This document shows positions 1 through 6,194 of a DNA stretch of 8,182 nucleotides, in pieces (the stretch's first letter is position 1; the number at the start of each line of letters is the position of its first letter). A model generated the notes under the pieces. That model worked only from the letters and a program-made list of their open reading frames with translations. It was not told the DNA's origin and made no database searches. This stretch comes from Candidatus Omnitrophota bacterium (GTDB lineage Bacteria; Omnitrophota; Gorgyraeia; 2-01-FULL-45-10): NCBI GenBank assembly GCA_026387115.1, contig JAPLMI010000139.1, positions 1 through 8,182 of the forward strand, in the 5' to 3' direction. The translations under genes were made by a program, and so were the position numbers.

Positions 1-672
1 GGCGTGGAAGGATTGCTGCATATCTCGGAACTGTCATGGACGAAGAAGTACTCTAATCCGAACGAGTTATTGGCGATAGGCGACAGGATCGAGGTGCAGG
101 TTCTTGAAGTCGACAAGGCCAATAAAAAGATATCTCTCGGCACTAAACAGCTGGAGTCGAACCCGTGGCTTGGCGTTGAAACAAAATATCCGGTCGGGAC
201 CAGGGTCAAGGGGAAGATCAGGAATCTTACCGATTACGGCGCGTTTGTTGAGCTCGAAGACGGTATTGATGGGCTTATCCATGTTTCCGATATTTCCTGG
301 ACGAAGAGGATAGCCCATCCGAAGGATGTCTTCAAAAAGGGCGAGAAGGTGGAAGCGGCTGTTCTGGCTTCCGACGCCAACAACAGGCGCATATCTCTCG
401 GCATAAAACAGCTCGTCCCGGATCCGTGGGACGACATCGCGTCGAAATATATTCAGGATACCGTGCTGCCCGGCAAGGTCACGAAGGTCGCGACATTCGG
501 CTTATTCGTAGAATTGGACAAGGACCTCGAAGGGCTTGCGCACATCTCGGAGATACCTCTTGCGGAAGGCGAAAAGTTTGAGGAGCGGTATAAGGTCGGG
601 GATGAGGTTAAGGCGAAGGTCCTGAAGGTAGATTCGATCCAGCATAAGATCGCGCTGAGTTTGAAAAATTAG
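1..672 (+). CDS. rpsA: 30S ribosomal protein S1, C-terminal part (5' truncated by window)
   Basis: The frame is open from the first base, so the start lies upstream. The visible 223 residues hold the end of one S1 RNA-binding domain (about residues 1-47), a complete one (about 65-134) and a last one (about 151-221). Each has the S1 signature: a 'GLxHxS(E/D)' strand (GLLHISELSW, GLIHVSDISW, GLAHISEI) and a closing 'KISLGxKQL' or 'KIALSLK' strand. Linkers between domains carry the 'NPW' / 'DPW' motif typical of bacterial S1. S1 sits on the 30S subunit and binds mRNA leaders for translation initiation. Full-length S1 usually has four to six such domains, so roughly half is missing. The protein ends right after the final S1 barrel. 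The stop is TAG at 670-672, and the next gene follows after 13 bases, so they are probably cotranscribed. Another multi-S1-domain protein is possible, but the linkers and tandem domains favour rpsA. Confidence 0.93.
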   Translation, partial: GVEGLLHISELSWTKKYSNPNELLAIGDRIEVQVLEVDKANKKISLGTKQLESNPWLGVETKYPVGTRVKGKIRNLTDYGAFVELEDGIDGLIHVSDISWTKRIAHPKDVFKKGEKVEAAVLASDANNRRISLGIKQLVPDPWDDIASKYIQDTVLPGKVTKVATFGLFVELDKDLEGLAHISEIPLAEGEKFEERYKVGDEVKAKVLKVDSIQHKIALSLKN

Positions 673-676
673 GAGG
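671..676 (+). promoter_or_regulatory. Strong ribosome binding site for the BamE-like gene
   Basis: AGGAGG overlaps the last two bases of the rpsA stop codon and lies 9 bases before ATG 686. It fixes the start of the downstream small gene and supports translation as part of the same transcript as rpsA. Confidence 0.75.
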
Positions 677-685
677 CGCCGAGGC

Positions 686-1075
686 ATGAGGGATTTCATA
701 TTAGCGATTTTTCTATGCGCGAGCGCTGCCTCATTCTGTTTTGCCGAAGGACTCAGTACGCTGATAAGTGTCGCCAGGTCGCAGGGCGAGATCCAGAAGG
801 AATATTCCGAGGAGACCAGGAACTTTGAACGGGCCAAGGAGAACATAGATGACGGAACGATAAAAAAAGGCCAGTCTAAAGACGAGGTAAGGCGCCGTTC
901 GGGTGAACCCGTGATAATATTGCAGGATTCATTTACAGATAGAGAGAAGTGGGTGTACAAACCGGCAAGATCGGATTTCTTCAAAGGTATAAAGATCTAC
1001 CTGTTTTTCGATAAGAATGGTTTACTTGATGAGGCAATTTTTGTTGGTCAGGAGACGTTAAAATCAGGAAGGTAA
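686..1075 (+). CDS. Small exported protein with BamE/SmpA-OmlA-like motif
   Basis: This 129-residue protein begins with a Sec signal peptide (MRDFILAIFLCASAASFCFA, cleavage probably after A20). A charged helical stretch follows (about residues 32-58). Next comes 'IKKGQSKDEVRRRSGEP' (about 59-75), which matches the 'G(M)(S/T)xxEVxxxxGxP' pattern of BamE/SmpA-OmlA domains, then 'KWVY' and 'KIYLFFDKNGLLDEAIF', the two beta strands that normally complete that fold. In proteobacteria BamE is an accessory lipoprotein of the outer-membrane assembly machine, but many small envelope proteins share the fold. No good lipobox is visible (Cys11 and Cys18 follow Leu and Phe), so it may be a soluble periplasmic protein rather than a lipoprotein. 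It sits 13 bases after rpsA and 10 bases before tyrS, so it is probably in their operon. The fold assignment is fairly sure; the role is not. Confidence 0.8.
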   Translation: MRDFILAIFLCASAASFCFAEGLSTLISVARSQGEIQKEYSEETRNFERAKENIDDGTIKKGQSKDEVRRRSGEPVIILQDSFTDREKWVYKPARSDFFKGIKIYLFFDKNGLLDEAIFVGQETLKSGR

Positions 1076-1085
1076 GAGGTAGGTG

Positions 1086-2291
1086 ATGGAGAAGAATTTA
1101 GATAAACAGCTGGAACTTATCCGGCGCGGGGCCGTAGAGATAATACAGGTTAGCGAGCTCAAGAAGAAGCTCGAGCGCGCGATAAAAGAGAATAAGCCTC
1201 TTGTCATAAAAGCCGGCTTTGATCCCACCGCTCCTGACATACACCTGGGGCACACAGTATTGTTGAGGAAGATGAGGCATTTTCAAGACTTGGGCCACAA
1301 GGTCATCTTTCTTATAGGGGACCATACGGCCATGATCGGAGATCCCTCCGGCGTATCGAAAACGCGGCCGCAGCTCACCAGGAAAGAAGTCGAGGATAAC
1401 GCCAGGACGTACGAGCGGCAGATCGCGCGCGTCCTTGACGCAAAGTCGCTCGAGATCCGGTTCAACAGCGAATGGCTCGGGCGGATGGACATTATAAAGA
1501 TAGGCGAGCTGATGGGCCGCTATTCGGTCCAGAGGTTGCTCGAGCGCGACGATTTCTCGAATCGATATAAGCAGCAAAAGAATATTACTATGCTCGAGTT
1601 TCTCTATCCTTTAATGCAGGGTTACGATTCCGTCGCCTTAAAGGCCGATGTCGAACTTGGCGGCAGCGATCAGAAGTTTAATCTCTTGGTCGGCCGCGAC
1701 ATTCAAGGCGCTTACGGACAGGAGCCGCAGGTCGTTCTTACGATGCCGCTTCTTGAAGGCCTCGACGGTATCAATAAGATGTCGAAGTCGCTTGGAAATT
1801 ACATTTGTATAAATGAGAATGCTAAGGATATGTTCGGAAAACTGATGTCAGTCTCGGACGAACTGATGTGGAAATATTATGAGCTGTTGACCGATGAAGA
1901 TGTGGATGCCCTTAAGGCTGAGGTTAAGGCCGAGAGGCTTCATCCTAAACAGGCTAAAGTCAATCTCGCCAAAATTATCGTTGGCCAATATCACGGGAAG
2001 GCCGAGGCAGATGAGCAGGCCGGGGAATTTGACCGTGCCTTTAAAGACAAGGGATTCCCGCAGGATGTGCCGCTTCAGGAAGTCTCGCTTGGCCAGGCCC
2101 CCGACATCCTGTCAGTCCTCGTTGATGGGACAAAGCTACTTTCAAGCAGGAGTGAAGCCAAGCGCAAGATCCAGGAAGGGGCCGTAGAGCTGGATGGTTC
2201 CAGGGTGAACGACATCAATCTGACGCTTAAATCCGGCAAAGAGCACAGGATTCGAGTCGGAAAGCGATTCGCAAGGATTGCGTTGAGATAA
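1086..2291 (+). CDS. tyrS: Tyrosyl-tRNA synthetase
   Basis: This class I aminoacyl-tRNA synthetase charges tRNA-Tyr with tyrosine, using ATP, in the cytoplasm. The 401-residue product shows the HIGH-type motif as HLGH (residues 53-56, in '[13 protein letters not shown]'), the tyrosine-pocket 'GGSDQ' (192-196), and a canonical KMSKS loop (231-235). An S4-like tRNA-binding domain lies at the C-terminus (about 340-401, '[18 protein letters not shown]...'). The length of about 400 and the '[12 protein letters not shown]' context match the TyrZ-like bacterial TyrRS subfamily. ATG 1086 is preferred over an in-frame GTG three bases upstream (1083) because AGAGGT at 1075-1080 then has a 5-base spacing; GTG would leave only 2. 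It is the last gene of the rpsA block. No obvious intrinsic terminator follows, so some read-through into the next leader is possible. Confidence 0.97.
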   Translation: MEKNLDKQLELIRRGAVEIIQVSELKKKLERAIKENKPLVIKAGFDPTAPDIHLGHTVLLRKMRHFQDLGHKVIFLIGDHTAMIGDPSGVSKTRPQLTRKEVEDNARTYERQIARVLDAKSLEIRFNSEWLGRMDIIKIGELMGRYSVQRLLERDDFSNRYKQQKNITMLEFLYPLMQGYDSVALKADVELGGSDQKFNLLVGRDIQGAYGQEPQVVLTMPLLEGLDGINKMSKSLGNYICINENAKDMFGKLMSVSDELMWKYYELLTDEDVDALKAEVKAERLHPKQAKVNLAKIIVGQYHGKAEADEQAGEFDRAFKDKGFPQDVPLQEVSLGQAPDILSVLVDGTKLLSSRSEAKRKIQEGAVELDGSRVNDINLTLKSGKEHRIRVGKRFARIALR

Positions 2292-2328
2292 GTTAAACAT
2301 ACAAAAGCTAGCCTATAACCCCTTCCAT

Positions 2329-2357
2329 TTTTCATATTATCAGGTATACTTTATAGT
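2329..2357 (+). promoter_or_regulatory. Candidate sigma-70-type promoter for the riboswitch operon
   Basis: TTTTCA at 2329-2334 (4 of 6 to the -35 consensus) and TATAGT at 2352-2357 (5 of 6 to the -10 consensus) are separated by exactly 17 bases. This predicts a start near 2363-2365, just before the riboswitch aptamer. A competing -10, TATACT at 2345-2350, has a poorer -35 (CTTCCA, 2322-2327). Both lie in the AT-rich gap after tyrS, so a promoter here is plausible on position and sequence, but it is a prediction. Confidence 0.5.
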
Positions 2358-2365
2358 AGAGGAAC

Positions 2366-2463
2366 GATAAAGGCACACCATCTGAAAGGATGGGCCGCAA
2401 AGCTCAAGAGCCTAATCTTGAGGTTGGGTTGTAAGCCTCAAGTATGGCAGTCAGTTGCCGAAG
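2366..2463 (+). ncRNA. Cyclic-di-GMP-I (GEMM-I) riboswitch aptamer
   Basis: The leader carries the hallmarks of the GEMM-I aptamer in order. CCATC (2378-2382) and GATGG (2389-2393) form a stem capped by a GAAA tetraloop (2384-2387). The near-invariant CGCAAAGC follows at 2396-2403. A tetraloop-receptor pair, CCTAA (2411-2415) and TATGG (2443-2447), resembles the 11-nt GAAA receptor and encloses a 7-bp stem, CTTGAGG (2417-2423) with CCTCAAG (2436-2442). The 3' end 'GTTGCCGA' matches the conserved closing segment, and its TGCC (2456-2459) is complementary to GGCA (2372-2375). Members of this class bind the second messenger c-di-GMP and control motility, adhesion, biofilm and surface-protein genes. 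Here the aptamer is followed within about 10 bases by an intrinsic terminator, so control is probably at transcription elongation. One usually conserved position differs (GCCGCAAAGC where GACGCAAAGC is common). Ligand class is inferred from sequence only. Confidence 0.9.
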
Positions 2464-2470
2464 CTTCGCG

Positions 2471-2508
2471 AAACCTGTTCATACTGTGTGGCGTGAATGG
2501 GTTTTTTT
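2471..2508 (+). terminator. Intrinsic terminator of the c-di-GMP riboswitch expression platform
   Basis: The arm 2471-2482 (AAACCTGTTCAT) pairs with 2493-2504 (GTGAATGGGTTT) through 12 base pairs including three G-U wobbles. The loop is 10 bases and a run of seven T (2502-2508) follows directly. It sits 52 bases before the first structural gene, so it would block the operon when formed. The sequence alone does not decide whether ligand turns the genes on or off. Confidence 0.85.
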
Positions 2509-2545
2509 ATGGAGAATTAATAAAATCTTTCAAAATGTCTGTTTA

Positions 2546-2556
2546 GAGGGGTGAGT
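2546..2556 (+). promoter_or_regulatory. Ribosome binding site fixing the dockerin-gene start
   Basis: The purine-rich GAGGGGTGAG core lies about 5 bases before ATG 2560. The in-frame GTG at 2551 is inside this ribosome binding site, so ATG 2560 is the better start. The same arrangement, GGGGTGAG then ATG, recurs before the second gene. Confidence 0.65.
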
Positions 2557-2559
2557 GTG

Positions 2560-3999
2560 ATGAAGACCATGAAGATGAAAAAAATAATTATCATATCAGC
2601 CGTGATGATAGCCATATCATTCATGGGGGGAGGTCTTTTGTTCGCGAACGGCGCTGACGATAATACGGACCGCCTTACCTCTAACCAGTCCCATACCTTC
2701 TCGCCGGGTTATATCAATGCGGCTAAACAACAGACCGACGCCATATTAAGGCAGGAATCTTCCGAGAAGAGCCTCTTCGACAGAGCGGTGGAGTATGTCC
2801 AGAGTAAGCTCGGGAATAAGATAGAAGAGGCCACTATCCCAGTGAAAGGGCCTCTGGGAGGCAGTGGAGGAGGAGAGACTACCCAGACACAGCTGAAGGC
2901 CGAAGCTCCCGGAATAATAGGCCCTGGCGATACTAATGGGGACGGAGTGGTAGACGCTGTGGATTATATTAATGTAAAAATGTCATTTGGCTCTAAAAAA
3001 GGCGATAGCGGCTATATTGCCGGCGCCGATTTTAATAAAAATGGCCAGGTAGATTACGATGATTACATATCATTGTTGTCTAATTTTGGCACACGCTATG
3101 TCACCACCCCCAAAAGCACTAAAGTCCTTGTTACCGTGACAGATCCGTATAGAGGTAGAGATATGAGGAGAGATAAAGATAGACCACCTTCGGATTATTA
3201 CAAGACATCCTACGAGGACAGCTCCAATACAGGTAAGTCCAGGGATACAGAAAAGACTAAAAGCGAAGCCTTGTCCGGAGATGCCTTTACCGCCTCTACC
3301 CAGCCTCCAGGAGATGCTTCAGAAAAGTATGCCTTATCCGCACCGCTAACCCCGGTTACATATAAAGGGACCGAACTGAAAGACGGGACTGATCAATCCC
3401 CGGCTTTATCAGCGGCAAAGGACCTAACGGAAGACCAGAAGGTGCTCATGGACACTATTTCGAACTTCTTAAAAGATATGAATGATATAGAAAAAGTGGT
3501 CGGAGAGAACCCTGAGCTAAAGAAAGCCTCGGATAACCTTATCCAGATGGTTGCCAATATCCTCTTGGCTCAGGCCATCCCCGACCTGTTAAAAGAAGGG
3601 GACTTGGCCAATATAAAGGGTACCTTCGATGATCTCAATTCAAGCAAGGCCAGGATAATCTCAGGATATATGGAATCGACCAAACCTTACTACGAGGAGG
3701 TAAAGAAGCTGTTGGAGAAGAACGCGAACGCGTTAAACTTAAGCCTTGGCGGTATCCTCGAAAAAGAGCTAAGGGAAGCCCCTAGGAGCGAGATAGAGAA
3801 GGTATTGGCTAAGATTAGATCAAAAGAAAAGAGATCCTTCGAGGAAGACTATATCCTACAGCAGGAGGCGAAGATAAAGGCTAAGTACATAGACCCCAGC
3901 AAGAAGAAGCTCGAAGAAGATATGAAGGTTATATTGCAGGACGCCACGAAGAAGCTGAACGCTACGTTAGAGAATATATCGGATAAGAAGAAACAATAA
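2560..3999 (+). CDS. Exported dockerin protein of the constant-ends paralogue family (paralogue 1)
   Basis: This is a secreted protein of 479 residues with no overall family that I recognise. The signal peptide has a lysine-rich start, a hydrophobic core and predicted cleavage at A|NG (after about residue 29). The family's conserved N-segment follows (about 30-85, 'NTDRLTSNQS', 'FSPGYINAAKQQTDAILRQ', 'KSLFDRAVEYVQSKL'), then a Gly-rich linker. A type I dockerin (about 123-177) has two EF-hand-like loops with Ca ligands D124/N126/D128/D132/D135 and D157/N159/N161/D165/D168. A polar, charged, Pro/Ser/Thr-rich linker spans about 178-287, and the shared helical C-domain about 289-479. Dockerins bind cohesins on scaffold or surface proteins. 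Here the module is internal rather than at the C-terminus. This is the first gene after the riboswitch terminator. The next start lies 12 bases after the stop, so translational coupling is likely. The dockerin call is firm; the protein's job is unknown. Confidence 0.9.
   Translation: MKTMKMKKIIIISAVMIAISFMGGGLLFANGADDNTDRLTSNQSHTFSPGYINAAKQQTDAILRQESSEKSLFDRAVEYVQSKLGNKIEEATIPVKGPLGGSGGGETTQTQLKAEAPGIIGPGDTNGDGVVDAVDYINVKMSFGSKKGDSGYIAGADFNKNGQVDYDDYISLLSNFGTRYVTTPKSTKVLVTVTDPYRGRDMRRDKDRPPSDYYKTSYEDSSNTGKSRDTEKTKSEALSGDAFTASTQPPGDASEKYALSAPLTPVTYKGTELKDGTDQSPALSAAKDLTEDQKVLMDTISNFLKDMNDIEKVVGENPELKKASDNLIQMVANILLAQAIPDLLKEGDLANIKGTFDDLNSSKARIISGYMESTKPYYEEVKKLLEKNANALNLSLGGILEKELREAPRSEIEKVLAKIRSKEKRSFEEDYILQQEAKIKAKYIDPSKKKLEEDMKVILQDATKKLNATLENISDKKKQ
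2605..2812 (+). repeat. Conserved 5' segment, copy 1 (signal-peptide core plus N-segment)
   Basis: This copy aligns without gaps to 4063-4270 in the second gene. The inner 166 bases (2647-2812) also align without gaps to 6265-6430 in the third gene. Copies 1 and 2 differ at only about 13 of those 166 positions by eye, most of them synonymous. It encodes the invariant region around the signal-peptidase site and the 'NTDRLTSNQS' to 'VEYVQSKL' segment. Confidence 0.9.
2926..3090 (+). other. Type I dockerin module within paralogue 1
   Basis: Two 12-residue Ca-binding loops, 'DTNGDGVVDAVD' and 'DFNKNGQVDYDD', are each followed by a short helix ending in Phe-Gly. They are separated by a Gly/Ser linker. 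Ligand positions 1, 3, 5, 9 and 12 are Asp or Asn in both loops, as in functional dockerins. It takes the place that a beta-helix occupies in the next two genes. Confidence 0.9.
3424..3996 (+). repeat. Conserved C-terminal domain, copy 1
   Basis: These 191 codons begin 'TEDQKV' and end near 'ILQDATKKLN'. They align to the 3' end of the second gene, with blocks such as 'QAIPDLLKEGD', 'PYYE.VKK', 'YILQQEAK' and 'DPxKKKLEEDM'. Protein identity is roughly half by eye, much lower than in the N-segment. The predicted structure is all-helical and highly charged with coiled-coil character. I do not recognise the family. Confidence 0.85.
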
Positions 4000-4007
4000 G
4001 GGGTGAG
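3998..4007 (+). promoter_or_regulatory. Ribosome binding site fixing the second paralogue's start
   Basis: AAGGGGTGAG overlaps the stop codon of paralogue 1 by two bases and ends 4 bases before ATG 4012. The alternative GTG at 4003 lies within it and is unlikely to be the start. Confidence 0.65.
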
Positions 4008-4011
4008 TGAC

Positions 4012-6129
4012 ATGAAATCCTTAAATATGAAGATGACACATCTGGTCATGATAGCGTCGATAATGATAGCGATATCGTTTATGGGGGGAGGTCTTGTATA
4101 CGCGAACGGTAATGACGATAATACGGACCGCCTTACCTCTAACCAGTCCTATACCTTCTCGCCGGGTTATATCAATGCGGCGAAACAACAGACCGACGCC
4201 ATACTAAGGCAGGAATCTCCCAAGAAGAGCCTTTTCGACAGGGCTGTCGAGTATGTGCAGAGTAAGCTCGCCCATAACATCAAGGAGGATACCAATACCA
4301 AGGTTACCCCTAACCTGCAGATGAGGACCGGCTCTGACGCATCCGCTAATACACTAGCTCCTGCGGCTAATGCGATCCTGACGGACTCCACTCAGTATAA
4401 CGTAGCCATAGGCTCAGGCGCGAACCAGGAATATGACGGTTCAAGGCTTATATCCGAAGTGATCAACGGAAGACGTCACGTATATGCGGGGTTCGACGAC
4501 TACGGAACCAGCACGATACAGAACGCCATAGACAAGGCAAATGCGGGGGATCTTGTGGTGGTGCGGGGAAAGGATTTTACCGACACAGTAGAAATTACCA
4601 TGAAAGACGGCGTAAGCATGTATGGGGGGTACAAGGAAGACGGGACAAGAGATTTGAGCAAACTTACAAGCTTCCAGCGTATAGGTGGCGTAGAACAAGT
4701 TTCCGCTACGGATTTTCAAAATTATACCGAATTTAGCGGTTTTCGACTTATATCGTTCGCGTCCAATATGAAAATAACGAATGCGTCGAACTTTGTTCTT
4801 TCCGATAATTATTTTACCAGCAGCCTTAGCGCATATTCTTCCAACATACTAATTCAAAATAATAGATTTGGAAACAGTATTTCAATAAGTGGCGGCAATG
4901 TATCGATAATAAGCAATCAATTGTTTAGTTATGGCATAGCTGTGTCGGGCGGAACGGCATTAGTTAAGAATAACTATATGAGGGGATCGGGGTGGGGTAT
5001 AGCTGCACTATCCGGCGCATCTGTTATATCGAATAACAATAATTTTGTTGGCGGCCTGTACGCCAACAGTGGTAATATAACTTCAACAAATGATTACTTC
5101 GCGGGCAATCCGATATACACAACTAATAACGCTAACGGAATATGTTCTATCAACTCCGTCTCCGCCGCTCTCAACACATTGGCCAAAGCTGCCGACACCA
5201 AGGTTATCCTTAATTCTGCTTCCTCCGCTGCCGTGGCTGCCTCTACATTCGACTCCGAGCGGAAAAGCCTCATCGAATCCCGTATGTGGGATAAGAGCTA
5301 TAACCTGAAAGAAGAGTCGAATCTCGTAATAAAGAATTTGAATACTATGGACCCGAACACCGTAACCGGCATCTTCAAAGGCCTCTTATCCAATAAGGAT
5401 AAGCTTACCCAAGGCGCGAATATACCGATGGATCCAAATCTCGTAATTAAGTTAGCCCAGGAGGCGTTATCAAGATCAGCCATGGCCATAAATGGCCATA
5501 TCAATATGCAGGAGGCAGAGCTTGCCATGGCTCTGGCGAGCATATTGAATAACCCAACCGAAGACCAGAAGGTGGTATTGAAAGGTATAACAGCCCTGTT
5601 AACAGATATTAGCAAAGTAGCTCCGGAATCCGGCCAGTCGCTCGAGCTATTCAAGGCCCAGAATGAGTTATTACAGATGGTGGTCAATACCCTCTTATCC
5701 CAGGCGATACCGGACCTCCTGAAGGAAGGCGATATATCAGGCATCAAGGGTATATTCGAGAAATTGGATATCCAGAAATCAAAGATAATGCTCGATTACC
5801 AAACCTATACAACACCTTACTATGAATCTGTAAAAAAGGACCTCATAAAGAATATGTCCGCCTTACAGCTAAATAACGTCCTCTTAAAAGGCATGCTTGA
5901 AGAGGAACTGAAGAATGTATCCAGAAGCGACATAGACATAATCATAGCCAAGCTCAAGAAGCTTGAGAAGAAAACCTTCGAGACCGGTTATATCTTACAG
6001 CAGGAAGCCAAATACCGTAAGGACTACCTCGACCCCAATAAGAAGAAGCTGGAAGATGACATGAAGGGTATATTGCAGGACGCCACGAAGAAGCTTAATC
6101 GAACCTTGGAGGATGTAGCTAAGAAGTAG
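4012..6129 (+). CDS. Exported beta-helix protein of the constant-ends family (paralogue 2)
   Basis: This 705-residue secreted protein carries the family signal peptide (cleavage near V-Y-A|NG, after about residue 32) and N-segment (about 33-86). A linker is followed by a pre-helix segment, 'DSTQYNVAIGSG' (about 125-136), shared with paralogue 3. A right-handed parallel beta-helix spans about 165-375. Its entry is 'TIQNAIDKANAGDLVVVRG', a typical cap strand of pectate-lyase-like helices, followed by 'GVSMYGGY'. Repeating rungs carry Asn-ladder turns (SDNYF, QNNRF, SNQLF, KNNYM, TNDYF). The C-terminal part has a helical extension (about 445-512, 'GIFKGLLSN') shared only with paralogue 3, then the 191-residue C-domain. 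Such helices bind or cleave polysaccharides or act as adhesins. I see no convincing catalytic set, so no enzyme is claimed. It starts 12 bases after paralogue 1. The core DNA is noticeably more AT-rich than the ends. Confidence 0.88.
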   Translation: MKSLNMKMTHLVMIASIMIAISFMGGGLVYANGNDDNTDRLTSNQSYTFSPGYINAAKQQTDAILRQESPKKSLFDRAVEYVQSKLAHNIKEDTNTKVTPNLQMRTGSDASANTLAPAANAILTDSTQYNVAIGSGANQEYDGSRLISEVINGRRHVYAGFDDYGTSTIQNAIDKANAGDLVVVRGKDFTDTVEITMKDGVSMYGGYKEDGTRDLSKLTSFQRIGGVEQVSATDFQNYTEFSGFRLISFASNMKITNASNFVLSDNYFTSSLSAYSSNILIQNNRFGNSISISGGNVSIISNQLFSYGIAVSGGTALVKNNYMRGSGWGIAALSGASVISNNNNFVGGLYANSGNITSTNDYFAGNPIYTTNNANGICSINSVSAALNTLAKAADTKVILNSASSAAVAASTFDSERKSLIESRMWDKSYNLKEESNLVIKNLNTMDPNTVTGIFKGLLSNKDKLTQGANIPMDPNLVIKLAQEALSRSAMAINGHINMQEAELAMALASILNNPTEDQKVVLKGITALLTDISKVAPESGQSLELFKAQNELLQMVVNTLLSQAIPDLLKEGDISGIKGIFEKLDIQKSKIMLDYQTYTTPYYESVKKDLIKNMSALQLNNVLLKGMLEEELKNVSRSDIDIIIAKLKKLEKKTFETGYILQQEAKYRKDYLDPNKKKLEDDMKGILQDATKKLNRTLEDVAKK
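4063..4270 (+). repeat. Conserved 5' segment, copy 2
   Basis: Same 208-base segment as 2605-2812, aligned without gaps. It includes the shared 'GGGGGGAGGTCTT' stretch in the signal-peptide core and the run from 'GACGATAATACGG' onward. Confidence 0.9.
5554..6126 (+). repeat. Conserved C-terminal domain, copy 2
   Basis: 191 codons, the same length as copy 1. The final stretch keeps a long run of identical bases with copy 1 around 'ATATTGCAGGACGCCACG' (6070-6087), while the rest has diverged. A helical extension directly upstream (from about 5356) is shared with the third gene only (from about 7880). Confidence 0.85.
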
Positions 6130-6137
6130 GGTAATAT

Positions 6138-6186
6138 AACCTCGGAGGTTACCTGTCAGTTTACCGTGAAGGTAACCTCCGAGGTT
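6138..6186 (+). repeat. 17-bp perfect inverted repeat between paralogues 2 and 3
   Basis: The left arm 6138-6154 (AACCTCGGAGGTTACCT) is the exact reverse complement of 6170-6186, with a 15-base loop. Each arm can also fold alone (AACCT-CGG-AGGTT at 6138-6150; AACCT-CCG-AGGTT at 6174-6186). TTACC (6161-6165) can pair with GGTAA (6171-6175), so competing folds exist. No T-run follows on either strand, so it is not a standard terminator. It begins 9 bases after the stop of paralogue 2 and ends 8 bases before the ribosome binding site of paralogue 3. It could stabilise the upstream mRNA, attenuate the third gene or be a small mobile palindrome. Confidence 0.85.
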
Positions 6187-6194
6187 GAGAGGTT

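Noticed and set aside
502..984. Minus-strand open frame of 160 codons across the rpsA/BamE-like junction
   Set aside because: It lies opposite two well-supported genes, has no recognisable domain and is explained as a shadow frame.
1098..1577. Minus-strand open frame of 159 codons inside tyrS
   Set aside because: It is fully antisense to a canonical synthetase, with no family signature.
2292..2328. Terminator for tyrS
   Set aside because: Only the short palindrome GCTAGC is present; there is no stable stem followed by T residues.
2509..2546. Mini-ORFs ATG-GAG-AAT-TAA (2509-2520) and ATG-TCT-GTT-TAG (2535-2546) as a leader peptide
   Set aside because: Neither has a ribosome binding site, and both are too short to support a claim.
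2551..2559. GTG 2551 as start of the dockerin gene (likewise GTG 4003 for paralogue 2)
   Set aside because: Both GTG codons lie inside the purine-rich ribosome binding site; the ATG 9 bases on gives normal spacing and a normal signal-peptide start.
4500..5130. Pectate lyase activity for paralogue 2
   Set aside because: The fold signature is clear but no catalytic Asp/Arg/Lys constellation can be recognised, so only a beta-helix is claimed.
6138..6186. Intrinsic terminator after paralogue 2
   Set aside because: The stem is strong but neither strand has a T-run after it, so it is kept as an inverted repeat only.
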